Shown here: positions 1 through 6,435 of the stretch, piece after piece | How positions within the stretch are numbered: position 1 is the stretch's first letter | Layout of the letters: every line of letters begins with the position of its first letter | Assembly: GCF_042679605.1 (NCBI RefSeq) | Contig: NZ_JBHTMU010000053.1 | Location: 1-21,407 of the forward strand | Direction: 5' to 3' | Length of the DNA stretch: 21,407 bases | Source of the DNA: Litorisediminicola beolgyonensis | GTDB lineage: Bacteria; Pseudomonadota; Alphaproteobacteria; Rhodobacterales; Rhodobacteraceae | Made by a program: the position numbers and the translations under genes | The notes under the pieces: model-generated | What the model saw: the letters and a program-made list of their open reading frames with translations, nothing else | Databases searched by the model: none | What the model was told of the DNA's origin: nothing

Positions 1-120
1 ATGCAGGGCAAGATCGAGATCGACCCGATGATCACCCACACCCTGAGCCTCGACGAGATCAACCACGGCTTCGACCTGATGCACGAAGGTAAGTCCATCC
101 GCGCCGTCGTCGAGTTCTGA
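1..120 (+). CDS. frmA: S-(hydroxymethyl)glutathione dehydrogenase (class III alcohol dehydrogenase), C-terminal fragment
   Basis: The frame is open from the first base to the TGA at 118-120 and gives 39 residues ending in GKSIRAVVEF. The residues ITHTLSLDEINHGFDLMH and this ending are the characteristic C-terminus of glutathione-dependent formaldehyde dehydrogenase (adhI, flhA or frmA depending on the organism). The enzyme oxidises S-hydroxymethylglutathione to S-formylglutathione with NAD in the cytoplasm. The N-terminal bulk, with the zinc ligands and Rossmann fold, lies outside the window, so the ATG at position 1 is an internal Met and not the start. The next enzyme of the pathway, FghA, is at 6436-7269. 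A strong terminator follows at 164-193. The family call is secure even from this short piece. Confidence 0.88.
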   Translation: MQGKIEIDPMITHTLSLDEINHGFDLMHEGKSIRAVVEF

Positions 121-163
121 GGCAGAGGCGGCGCCCACGGGCGCTGCCTTCCGACATCCAGCG

Positions 164-193
164 AACCGGCCGGGGGTGGCCCCGGCCGGTTTT
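164..193 (+). terminator. Rho-independent terminator after the formaldehyde dehydrogenase gene
   Basis: Bases 164-175 (AACCGGCCGGGG) pair perfectly with 180-191 around the 4-base loop GTGG, and four T follow at 190-193. This 12-bp GC-rich stem with a T tract is a textbook intrinsic terminator, placed 43 bases after the dehydrogenase stop. It also argues against the in-frame GTG at 176 as the start of the next gene, because that codon lies in the loop. Confidence 0.85.
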
Positions 194-229
194 GCGTCTA
201 TGACAGGGGAACGGATCGGAGAGACGGGC

Positions 230-991
230 GTGCGCGAGCGGATCAAGGAGCTTTACGAGGGCGACAGCGAGGCCGCGCACCGGTTCCGCTACGCGCTTCT
301 GGGCTTCGACCTCGTGACCATCGCCTTCGTCATCGCCACCTCCTTCGTCGCCACGACCCCGGCGATCATCGTGGCCGACGTGATCTTCGGCCTCGGCATC
401 CTCGCGGAGTTCCTGGCGCGGCTCTGGATCGCGGAGCGGCGCTGGCGCTTTATCTTCAGCCTCGGCACGCTGATCGACGCGGCCTCGATCGTGGCCTTCC
501 TTGCGCCGCTGACCGGGCAGGGCCTGGGCTTCGTGCGGGTGCTGCGCACGCTGCGGCTCCTGCGCAGCTACCAGCTTCTGGAGCGGATCGGGCGGGACAT
601 CCCGGCACTCCGGGCGCGGCATGACGAGATCCTCGCGACGCTCAACCTCGCGGTCTTCATCTTCGTGATGACGGGGCTGGTCTACGCGACGCAGTTCCGG
701 ATCAACGACCAGATCAACAATTACGCCGACGCGCTCTATTTCACCGTGACGGCGCTGACGACGACCGGGTTCGGGGACATCACGCTTGAGGGCACGGTCG
801 GGCGGCTGATCTCGGTCGTGGTGATGTTCTTCGGCGTCACGCTGTTTTTGCGGCTGGCGCAGGTGCTCTTCCGGCCGCGCAAGGTGCGCGAGACCTGCAA
901 GCGCTGCGGGCTGAGCCTGCACGACCCCGACGCGGTGCATTGCAAGCATTGCGGCAAGGTCATCCATATCGAAACCGAGGGCGAGACATGA
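230..991 (+). CDS. Voltage-gated-type (potassium) ion channel with C-terminal zinc ribbon
   Basis: This integral inner-membrane protein has the plan of a six-helix voltage-gated cation channel. Counting from GTG 230 (253 aa), hydrophobic helices occupy roughly residues 24-65 and 78-95. An S4-like helix follows with arginines at 103, 106, 109 and 112, every third position. The pore segment is at about 165-185, with the selectivity-filter-like sequence TTTGFGD at 177-183, and a last helix is near 191-210. The cytoplasmic tail carries two CxxC pairs (Cys 223/226 and 238/241), a likely zinc ribbon. GTG 230 is preferred because GGAGAGA sits 5 bases upstream. ATG 200 is in frame but has no ribosome site, and GTG 176 is in the terminator loop. 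The stop overlaps the next ATG (ATGA, 988-991). K+ selectivity is inferred from the filter; the tail's function is unknown. Confidence 0.85.
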   Translation: MRERIKELYEGDSEAAHRFRYALLGFDLVTIAFVIATSFVATTPAIIVADVIFGLGILAEFLARLWIAERRWRFIFSLGTLIDAASIVAFLAPLTGQGLGFVRVLRTLRLLRSYQLLERIGRDIPALRARHDEILATLNLAVFIFVMTGLVYATQFRINDQINNYADALYFTVTALTTTGFGDITLEGTVGRLISVVVMFFGVTLFLRLAQVLFRPRKVRETCKRCGLSLHDPDAVHCKHCGKVIHIETEGET

Positions 992-1479
992 TCATCCGGC
1001 CCGCGACCCCCGCCGATGACGACGCGATCTGGCGGGTGCTGCGCCCCGCGATCGAGAGCGGTGCGGTCTTCACCGCGCCGCCCCAGGGCGGACGCGAGGG
1101 GGCCTTTGCCTATTGGCGGCCCGCACATGCGGAAAATTTCGTGGCCGAGATCGACGGCCGCGTGGTCGGCACCTCCTATCTGAGGCCGAACAACCCGCCG
1201 GGCGGGCACGCGGATCACATCTGCAACGCGGGCTACTGCACCGCGCCCGAGGCCGCGGGGCGCGGGGTGGCGCGGGAGCTTCTGACCCATTCGCTCGAGA
1301 CGGCGCGGGCGCGGGGCTTCACCGCGATGCAGTACAATTTCGTCGTCGCCACCAACGCCCGCGCCATCGCCACCTGGGAGCGCGCGGGCTTCGCGGTGGT
1401 GGGCCGTCTGCCCGGCGCGTTCCGGCATCCCGAGGCGGGTCCGGTCGATGCGCTCGTCATGTGGAAATCGCTGGTCTAG
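988..1479 (+). CDS. GNAT-family N-acetyltransferase
   Basis: This 163-aa protein has the single-domain GNAT fold. It begins MIIRPATPADDDAIW (strand 1/helix 1) and has a central strand VAEIDGRVVGTSYLRP. The acetyl-CoA pyrophosphate-binding segment is APEAAGRGVARELL, matching the family's R/Q-x-x-G-x-G/A pattern. It ends with the usual TNARAIATWERAGFAVVGRLP segment. It would transfer an acetyl group from acetyl-CoA to a small molecule or protein; the substrate cannot be read from sequence. The ATG overlaps the channel gene's TGA as ATGA, indicating translational coupling in one transcript. Family assignment is firm, substrate unknown. Confidence 0.88.
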   Translation: MIIRPATPADDDAIWRVLRPAIESGAVFTAPPQGGREGAFAYWRPAHAENFVAEIDGRVVGTSYLRPNNPPGGHADHICNAGYCTAPEAAGRGVARELLTHSLETARARGFTAMQYNFVVATNARAIATWERAGFAVVGRLPGAFRHPEAGPVDALVMWKSLV

Positions 1480-1488
1480 TCTGGCGAC

Positions 1489-1887
1489 ATGCTCCGGTTT
1501 CTCCTGCCCTGTCTTTGCCTTGCGAGCGCGGCTCTGGCGCTGAGCCTGCCGCTCTGGCGGCTGACGATGGGCGGTGCGGATTTCGGCTTCGGGACCGATC
1601 AGGTCGCGGAGTGGAGCCTCACCGGGCTTGGCGATGTCATCATCATGCTCGACGAGGAGGGGCGGGACTGGCTGGCGCGGCAGACCGCGGCGCATGTCGG
1701 CGAGGTCGCGGCGCTGGAGCTTTGCGGACGCGAGGTGCTGGCGCCCGTGATCCATGCTCCGATTGACAGCGGCATCCTGGTGCTTCAGGGCCGGGGCGAG
1801 CCATTCACCGAGGCGGTGGGGGCGCTGCTCGAGGGCCGTGCGACCTGTGCCGATCTCGATCCCGAGGAGATCCGACTTGCCCGATGA
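1489..1887 (+). CDS. Exported protein with a SecD P1-head-like domain
   Basis: The predicted protein has 132 aa. It starts with a hydrophobic signal-like segment (about residues 2-22, rich in Leu/Ala) that could be cleaved or serve as an anchor. The rest resembles the periplasmic P1 head of SecD/SecDF. The segment AALELCGREVLAPVIHAPI followed by LVLQGRGEPFTEAVGALL lines up with the SecD pattern of LDG-(3)-SAPVI, then PI, then a glycine turn, then an EEA..LA.LLR helix. None of the SecD transmembrane part is present, so this is a free-standing periplasmic domain and not the translocase subunit. It starts 9 bases after the GNAT stop and overlaps the NYN gene by 11 bases. The SecD similarity is my own pattern match. 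The role is unknown. Confidence 0.72.
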   Translation: MLRFLLPCLCLASAALALSLPLWRLTMGGADFGFGTDQVAEWSLTGLGDVIIMLDEEGRDWLARQTAAHVGEVAALELCGREVLAPVIHAPIDSGILVLQGRGEPFTEAVGALLEGRATCADLDPEEIRLAR

Positions 1888-2596
1888 AACCAAGCTGCTG
1901 GCCGTCCTGATCGACGCCGACAACACCTCGCCGAAATACGCCAAGGCGCTCTTCAACGAGATCGCCAGCCTCGGCGAGGCGAGCGTCCGGCGCTGCTACG
2001 GCGACTTCTCGTCCCAGCAGATGGCCGGATGGTCGAAGGTCACGGCGGAGTTCGGCCTGGTGCCGACCCACCAGCCGGCCAACACCGTGGGCAAGAACGC
2101 CAGCGACATCGCGCTGGTGATCGACGCGATGGACCTGATGCATTCGGGCCGGTTCGACGGGTTCGTGCTGGTCTCCTCGGACAGCGACTTCACCCGGCTG
2201 GCCTCGCGGCTGCGCGAGCAGGGGCTCGATGTCTACGGGATGGGCATGCAGAAGACGCCGGACGCGTTCCGCAAGGCCTGCAAGCGCTTCATCTTCCTTG
2301 AAAACATCGACGGCGCGCCGACCGGGACGGGGACCGGGCGCGGCAAGAGCCCCACGGCGCCGAGCGGCAATCTGGAAGAGGCGCGGAACCTGATCTTCAA
2401 GGCGATGGATTCCATCGAGCAGGAGGACGAGTGGTACACGCTCGGCCAGCTCGGGCAGTTCCTGACCTCGGCCAACCCGGATTTCGACACCCGCAGCTAC
2501 GGGAAGCGCAAGCTGTCGGACCTCGTGTCGGATCTGAAGGTGTTCGAGACCAAGCGGTCGACCGGGAACCAGCTTCTGGTGCGGCGGATCGACTGA
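1877..2596 (+). CDS. NYN-domain (PIN-like) ribonuclease-type protein with C-terminal OST-HTH/LOTUS domain
   Basis: The 239-aa protein opens with AVLIDADNTSPKYAKALF, the acidic first motif of NYN/PIN-like nucleases (Asp13, Asp15). KNASDIALVIDAMD (Asp77) and LVSSDSDFTRLASRLRE (Asp102, Asp104) complete the predicted metal-binding acidic cluster. A Gly/Thr/Pro-rich linker at about 147-165 leads to residues 167-239, which look like an OST-HTH (LOTUS) RNA-binding domain. RNA cleavage is therefore likely but inferred from the family. I chose the TTG at 1877 because GAGGAGA lies 6 bases upstream and the conserved domain begins just after it; a longer in-frame reading back to 1754 would sit inside the upstream gene. 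The stop is 3 bases from the convergent TetR stop. Confidence 0.85.
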   Translation: MPDETKLLAVLIDADNTSPKYAKALFNEIASLGEASVRRCYGDFSSQQMAGWSKVTAEFGLVPTHQPANTVGKNASDIALVIDAMDLMHSGRFDGFVLVSSDSDFTRLASRLREQGLDVYGMGMQKTPDAFRKACKRFIFLENIDGAPTGTGTGRGKSPTAPSGNLEEARNLIFKAMDSIEQEDEWYTLGQLGQFLTSANPDFDTRSYGKRKLSDLVSDLKVFETKRSTGNQLLVRRID

Positions 2597-2599
2597 GGG

Positions 2600-3229
2600 T
2601 CAGGCGTCGTTTTCGGTGCCGTAGCGGGCCAGGAAGGTGCGCACGGCCTCGTCGACGACGCGGCTGCGCTCTTCTTCGCTGACCTCCTTGCGCAGGCCGA
2701 ACAGCATCTCGGGCCAGTAATGCGCCTTGCAGAGCTCGCCGAACTGGTCGGCGGCTAGGGTCAGGTCGTCGATGGCAAGCTCGCCGCGGTCGATGGCCTC
2801 GCGGAAATATTGCGACATCGCGCAGCGCATCACCATCGGGCCCATGCAGTAGAACTGCTCGGCCAGCTCGGGGAAGCGCTCGGCCTCGCCGACGCAGACG
2901 CGGAAGGTCTGGAGATTGAGCTGGGAGAAGATGATCGACAGGAAGGCCTGACCGGCGCGGGTCAGGACCTCGCGCGGCGGCAGCGCGCGGTCGATGCTGG
3001 CGATGGCGGCATTGGCCTGCTCTTCGCAGGAGCTGCGGCCGACCTCCATGAAGAGAAGGCGCTTGTCGGGGAAGTAGTTGTAGAGCGTCGCCTTGGAGAC
3101 CCCGGCGGCCCGGGCGATATCGTCGACGCTGGCGCCTTCGAAGCCGTCGCGGAGGAAGATCTCGCGCGCGCCTTCGATGACCTGGTCGAACTTGCGCCCC
3201 CTGCGGACCTGCTGGCCGTCTTCTGGCAT
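2600..3229 (-). CDS. TetR/AcrR-family transcriptional regulator (AefR-like C-terminal domain)
   Basis: This 209-aa one-domain repressor has an N-terminal helix-turn-helix at about residues 17-62. The recognition region ASVDDIARAAGVSKATLYNY is followed by FPDK, the hallmark TetR DNA-binding motif. The all-helical ligand-binding part (about 75-209) fits the AefR-like type (FLSIIFSQLNLQTFRV, then EAERFPELAEQFY). The start at 3229 is set by an AGGAGG motif 4 bases upstream; a longer frame to 3283 lacks such a site. It lies 73 bases downstream of a small exported-peptide gene on the same strand, with operator-like palindromes upstream of both. Autoregulation is inferred. The inducer is unknown. 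Confidence 0.93.
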   Translation of the reverse strand: MPEDGQQVRRGRKFDQVIEGAREIFLRDGFEGASVDDIARAAGVSKATLYNYFPDKRLLFMEVGRSSCEEQANAAIASIDRALPPREVLTRAGQAFLSIIFSQLNLQTFRVCVGEAERFPELAEQFYCMGPMVMRCAMSQYFREAIDRGELAIDDLTLAADQFGELCKAHYWPEMLFGLRKEVSEEERSRVVDEAVRTFLARYGTENDA

Positions 3230-3258
3230 GTCGCCTCCTAATCCGGGAGACAAACTAT

Positions 3259-3316
3259 AGACCGGCCAGTTCAGTTCCGGCAATGGGGCGCAAGTTCGGG
3301 GCTTACTGGCCGGTCT
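3259..3316. promoter_or_regulatory. 12-bp inverted repeat, probable TetR operator pair
   Basis: AGACCGGCCAGT at 3259-3270 recurs as its exact reverse complement at 3305-3316, 34 bases apart. The same core, ACCGRYCAGT, occurs in the palindrome at 3518-3533, which suggests one DNA-binding protein reads all of them. The left arm is just upstream of the TetR gene. The right arm lies at the end of the small peptide gene and overlaps its stop by one base. A long-loop hairpin is an alternative, but there is no T tract. Confidence 0.45.
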
Positions 3317-3452
3317 GGATCAGATCGCGGGTGACGACTGGCTCGGGGGTTTCGGGGAACCACAGATCGGCCGGCACCGGATTGGCCATCTGGGCGAAGG
3401 CGGGAGCGGAGAGAGAGAGGATCAGAGCGGTGAGAGCGATGAGGCGGGACAT
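3303..3452 (-). CDS. Small exported peptide (49 aa) of unknown function
   Basis: The ORF starts at the ATG 3452-3450 with AGGAG 6 bases upstream, and ends at TAA (3305-3303). Residues 1-20 (MSRLIALTALILSLSAPAFA) form a clear Sec signal peptide with an AFA cleavage site before Gln21. This leaves a mature peptide of about 29 residues, rich in Pro and acidic residues with one Trp, ending TRDLIQTGQ. It has no cysteines, so it is not a lipoprotein. It is the first gene of the transcript that also carries the TetR gene, and two operator-like palindromes lie just upstream. I do not recognise a family. The start, ribosome site and signal peptide make it a credible gene despite its size. Confidence 0.65.
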   Translation of the reverse strand: MSRLIALTALILSLSAPAFAQMANPVPADLWFPETPEPVVTRDLIQTGQ

Positions 3453-3481
3453 GGGCTTCTCCTGTCAGTGTTATTGATTCC

Positions 3482-3500
3482 AAACTAAACGGTTCAGTTT
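3482..3500. promoter_or_regulatory. Operator-like 19-bp palindrome upstream of the peptide/TetR transcript
   Basis: AAACTAAACGGTTCAGTTT is symmetric about the G at 3491, with 8 of 9 base pairs matching (only 3487/3495 fails). It lies 30 bases upstream of the small peptide start and just downstream of TTGACT (minus strand, 3515-3510), a possible -35 element. A protein bound here would block transcription toward the TetR gene, as expected for an autoregulated TetR repressor. This is inference from symmetry and position. Confidence 0.5.
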
Positions 3501-3517
3501 GCTTTCGCAAGTCAAAA

Positions 3518-3533
3518 TGAACTGATCGGTTCA
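3518..3533. promoter_or_regulatory. Second operator-like palindrome between the TetR transcript and mbfA
   Basis: TGAACTGATCGGTTCA is a 16-bp near-perfect palindrome (7 of 8 pairs). On the opposite strand its core reads AACCGATCAGTT, close to the ACCGGCCAGT arms at 3259 and 3305. It sits in the 154-bp divergent region shared with mbfA, so it could affect both directions. Confidence 0.5.
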
Positions 3534-3555
3534 AAATTGTGGTTGTGTTCGAGTG

Positions 3556-3583
3556 TTGCAGCTCCGGCAACTGTCCTTACCTT
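3556..3583 (+). promoter_or_regulatory. Candidate promoter for mbfA
   Basis: TTGCAG (3556-3561) and TACCTT (3578-3583) are separated by 16 bases. Transcription would begin near 3590, just before the AAAGGAGG ribosome site at 3594-3601. The same 16-base spacing recurs in other candidate promoters in this window. I see no clear Irr or iron-control box. Confidence 0.35.
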
Positions 3584-3606
3584 AGCGGCAGCAAAAGGAG
3601 GCGGCT

Positions 3607-4581
3607 GTGAAGTTCGTCACACAACGAAAGCAATTCCGAGATTTGTCCGAGCAGGAGATTCTCGGCTTGGCAATCTCGTCCGAAGAGGACGATGCCCGCA
3701 TCTACCGGATGTATGCCGAGCGGCTGCGCGCGGATTTTCCCGATACCGCCAAGGTGTTCGACGGCATGGCGGCCGAGGAGGACACCCATCGCAAGGGCTT
3801 GATCGACCTGCACCGGCAGCGCTTCGGCGAGGTGATTCCGCTGATCCGGCGCGAGCATGTGGCCGGGTTCTACGGGCGGCGCCCGGTCTGGCTGGTCGAG
3901 AACCTCGGGCTCGAGCGAATCCGCGAGGAGGCGGCGCTGATGGAGCGCGATGCCGAGCGCTTCTATCTCGAGGCGGCCAAGCGCAGCACCGATGCCGCGA
4001 CCCGCAAGCTCCTGGGCGATCTCGCCGCGGCCGAGTCGGGCCATCGCGACACCGCCGATCACCTCGAAGAGGAACATCTGGGAACCGCCGAGCGCGCCTC
4101 GGAGGCCGATACCGAGCGGCGGCAGTTTGTGCTGACCTGGGTGCAGCCGGGGCTTGCGGGGCTGATGGACGGCTCGGTCTCGACGCTGGCGCCGATCTTC
4201 GCCACCGCCTTCGCGACGCAGGACACCTGGACCACGTTCCTCGTCGGTCTCGCGGCGAGCGTCGGCGCGGGCATCTCGATGGGCTTCACCGAGGCCGCGT
4301 CCGATGACGGGCAGCTCTCGGGACGCGGCTCGCCCGTCAAGCGCGGCATCGCCTCGGGGGTGATGACCACGGTGGGCGGGCTCGGGCACGCGCTGCCCTA
4401 TCTCATCCCGCATTTCTGGACTGCGACGATCACCGCGATGGTGGTGGTGTTCCTCGAGCTCTGGGCCATCGCCTGGATCCAGAACCGCTTCATGGAGACG
4501 CCGTTCCTGCGCGCGGCCTTCCAGGTGGTGCTGGGCGGCGCGCTGGTCTTTGCCGCAGGCGCGCTGATCGGCGCGGGGTAG
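3607..4581 (+). CDS. mbfA: Membrane-bound ferritin MbfA (ferritin-like domain fused to a VIT1/CCC1 transporter)
   Basis: The 324-aa protein joins two parts. Residues about 10-155 form a rubrerythrin/ferritin-like four-helix bundle with di-iron-type ligands: EE at 26-27, ExxH at 58-61, an acidic run near 108-113 and ExxH at 143-146. Residues about 170-324 are a VIT1/CCC1-type domain with four to five membrane helices (for example LAPIFATAFATQ, LVGLAASVGAGISMG and ITAMVVVFLELWAIAWI). In rhizobial relatives MbfA exports iron across the inner membrane and protects against iron and peroxide stress; that role is carried over here from the family. GTG 3607 is chosen because AAAGGAGG ends 5 bases upstream. 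The gene is divergent from a TetR-regulated transcript and shares 154 bp of regulatory DNA with it. Confidence 0.9.
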   Translation: MKFVTQRKQFRDLSEQEILGLAISSEEDDARIYRMYAERLRADFPDTAKVFDGMAAEEDTHRKGLIDLHRQRFGEVIPLIRREHVAGFYGRRPVWLVENLGLERIREEAALMERDAERFYLEAAKRSTDAATRKLLGDLAAAESGHRDTADHLEEEHLGTAERASEADTERRQFVLTWVQPGLAGLMDGSVSTLAPIFATAFATQDTWTTFLVGLAASVGAGISMGFTEAASDDGQLSGRGSPVKRGIASGVMTTVGGLGHALPYLIPHFWTATITAMVVVFLELWAIAWIQNRFMETPFLRAAFQVVLGGALVFAAGALIGAG

Positions 4582-4687
4582 GGGCGCTTCTGCCCGGGCG
4601 GTGGCGCGGGGCGGCGGGCGTCTTGTTGCGTATTTGGAAAAAGAAGAAGCCAGGGGCGGGGTGCTTTTGACCCGAAGGGAGGGCGGG

Positions 4688-5386
4688 ATGGCGAGTGAGG
4701 GATATGTGGCGCTGCCGCTTCCGGACCGGGTGCAGGTGCCGCCCGAGGTGGCGGTGGCGCAGGCCGAGGCGTTCCGCCTGTCGATGGCGCGGCGGCATTC
4801 GGTGCGCGCCTTCGCCCCCGATCCGGTGCCCGAGGCGGTGATCCGCGCGGCGGTGGCGACGGCGGCGGGCGCGCCCTCGGGCGCGAACCGGCAGCCCTGG
4901 CATTTCGCCTGCATCGGCGATCCGGGTCTCAAGCGGGCGATCCGCGAGGGGGTCGAGGAAGAGGAGCGGGCGTTCTACGGCGGCGGCGCGGGCGATCCGT
5001 GGCTGGCGGCGCTGGAACCCCTGGGCACAGGCGTGGAGAAGCCGCATCTGACCACGGCCCCCTGGCTGATCGTGGTTTTCGCCGAGCGCTGGGGCGAGGG
5101 GCCGGGCGGGGAGCGCTGGAAGAATTACTACGTGCCCGAGAGCGTGGGCATCGCCTGCGGCTTCCTGATCGCGGCGATCCACCAGGCGGGGCTGGTGACG
5201 CTGCCGCACACGCCGAACCCGATGCGGTTCCTGAACGACCTTTTGGGCCGGCCTGAGCGCGAGAAGCCGGTGATGATCTGCCCGGTGGGCTACCCCGCCG
5301 CTGACGCCACCGTGCCCGCGGCCGCAAAGCGCAAGAAGCCGTTCGAGGCGATCTGTTCTCTCCATCCTGCCCCGGGGCCGGAGTGA
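4688..5386 (+). CDS. Nitroreductase-family flavoprotein, iodotyrosine-deiodinase (IYD)-like
   Basis: The 232-aa protein carries the FMN-binding signatures of the nitroreductase fold: MARRHSVRAFAPDPVPEAV (Arg35, Arg36, Ser38, Arg40) and APSGANRQPWHF (62-73). The middle and C-terminal parts match the IYD branch more than NfsB or BluB. EKPHLTTAPWLIVVF, YYVPESVGIACGFLIAAI, LLGRPEREKPVMICPVGYPA and the final ATVP..KRKK segment follow the vertebrate and bacterial IYD pattern. IYD enzymes reductively remove halogen from halotyrosines with FMN; halotyrosine or another haloaromatic is a plausible but unproven substrate. ATG 4688 follows a GGGAGGGCGGG ribosome site. The gene starts 106 bases after mbfA, and the AEC transporter gene follows after 45 bases. 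Confidence 0.85.
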   Translation: MASEGYVALPLPDRVQVPPEVAVAQAEAFRLSMARRHSVRAFAPDPVPEAVIRAAVATAAGAPSGANRQPWHFACIGDPGLKRAIREGVEEEERAFYGGGAGDPWLAALEPLGTGVEKPHLTTAPWLIVVFAERWGEGPGGERWKNYYVPESVGIACGFLIAAIHQAGLVTLPHTPNPMRFLNDLLGRPEREKPVMICPVGYPAADATVPAAAKRKKPFEAICSLHPAPGPE

Positions 5387-5396
5387 CGGGACCGGA

Positions 5397-5424
5397 TTGA
5401 CGGTGCGGCCCGGGGCGCTAAGAG
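5397..5424 (+). promoter_or_regulatory. Candidate promoter for the AEC transporter gene
   Basis: TTGACG (5397-5402) is a strong -35 element, and TAAGAG (5419-5424) follows after 16 bases as a -10. The usual start point, 6-8 bases after the -10, falls on or next to the ATG at 5432, so the transcript may be leaderless. Confidence 0.45.
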
Positions 5425-5431
5425 CAGGGAC

Positions 5432-6358
5432 ATGTGGGACATCTTCCTCAAGACGCTGCCGTTCTTCGGCCTGATCGGGCTCGGCTACGGCGCCGGACGC
5501 ACCCGGTTCTTCACCGAGGAGGCGACCGCCTACCTGACGAAGTTCGTCTTCTACTTCGCGCTCTCGGCGATGCTGTTTCGGTTCTCGGCCAACCTCTCCT
5601 TCGCCGAGATCTTCGACCCGAGGCTTGCGGGCGGCTATCTCTGGGGCACCGCGGCGGTCTACGGGATCGCCATGGCGGTGGGGTTCTGGCGGCGGCAATC
5701 GGTCGAGGTGGCCGCGATCGAGGCGCAATGCGCGTCGATCGGCAATACCGGGTTCCTGGGTGTGCCGATGCTGGCGCTGCTTCTAGGCCAGGCGGCGGTC
5801 GGGCCGATCATCCTCGTGCTCGCGGTGGACCTGATCGTCTTCTCCTCGCTCCTGGTGATCCTGGTGACCGGCTCGCGCGACGGGCGGATGTCGCTCGGGG
5901 TCCTGCGCACGGTCGGGGTGGGGCTGTTGAAGAACCCGATGATCGTGTCGATCGTTCTGGGGCTCGCGGTCTCGGCGGCGGCGGTGCCGATCCCGGGCGT
6001 GGCCAACGAGTTCCTGACCATTCTCGGCAATGCCGCGACGCCCGGCGCGCTCTTCGCCATCGGCGCCTCGCTCGCGTCGAAAAGCGCCGAGCGGCTCAGC
6101 ATCGCGGTGTGGCTGTCGTGCTGCAAGCTGGCGCTGCACCCGGCGCTGGTCGCGGTCGGGGTGTTCTGGCTCTTCCCGGCGGAGCCCTTCGCCGCCTCGG
6201 TCGCGGTCTCGGCCGCGGCGCTGCCGGTGGCGGGGAACGTCTTTATCCTCGCCCAGCATTACGGCATCGCGCCGCAGCGGGTCTCGGCGGCGATCCTGGT
6301 GTCGACCGCGGCGTCGATCCTGACCGTGTCGGCGGTGATCGCGCTGGTCTCCGGCTGA
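5432..6358 (+). CDS. AEC-family (auxin efflux carrier type) transporter
   Basis: The 308-aa inner-membrane protein has about ten hydrophobic helices in two sets of five and the length and layout of the AEC/membrane-transport family. Typical segments are KTLPFFGLIGLGYGAGR at the start, AIEAQCASIGNTGFLGVPML in the first repeat (about 94-113), LLKNPMIVSIVLGLAVS at the centre and ATPGALFAIGASLAS followed by KLALHPALVAVGVF in the second. Bacterial members move small organic acids or other anions; the substrate is not visible. A TTGACG-16-TAAGAG promoter ends 7 bases before the ATG, and the only ribosome-like bases (AGGGA) are almost against the start codon, fitting leaderless translation. The family call is secure, the substrate is not. 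Confidence 0.9.
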   Translation: MWDIFLKTLPFFGLIGLGYGAGRTRFFTEEATAYLTKFVFYFALSAMLFRFSANLSFAEIFDPRLAGGYLWGTAAVYGIAMAVGFWRRQSVEVAAIEAQCASIGNTGFLGVPMLALLLGQAAVGPIILVLAVDLIVFSSLLVILVTGSRDGRMSLGVLRTVGVGLLKNPMIVSIVLGLAVSAAAVPIPGVANEFLTILGNAATPGALFAIGASLASKSAERLSIAVWLSCCKLALHPALVAVGVFWLFPAEPFAASVAVSAAALPVAGNVFILAQHYGIAPQRVSAAILVSTAASILTVSAVIALVSG

Positions 6359-6435
6359 CGCGACCTTTGGCCGGGGTTGCCGGACGGCATGGGCTGCGAT
6401 AGCCATTCGAGCAAGAAAATTACCGGAGAAGTGCC

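Noticed and set aside
176..199. In-frame GTG 176 as the start of the ion channel
   Set aside because: It lies in the loop of the terminator of the preceding gene and has no ribosome site; GTG 230 with GGAGAGA upstream is better.
59..967. Long antisense frame opposite the channel gene
   Set aside because: Composition is dominated by Arg, Asp, His and Pro, typical of the shadow frame of a GC-rich gene, and the plus-strand channel has clear motifs.
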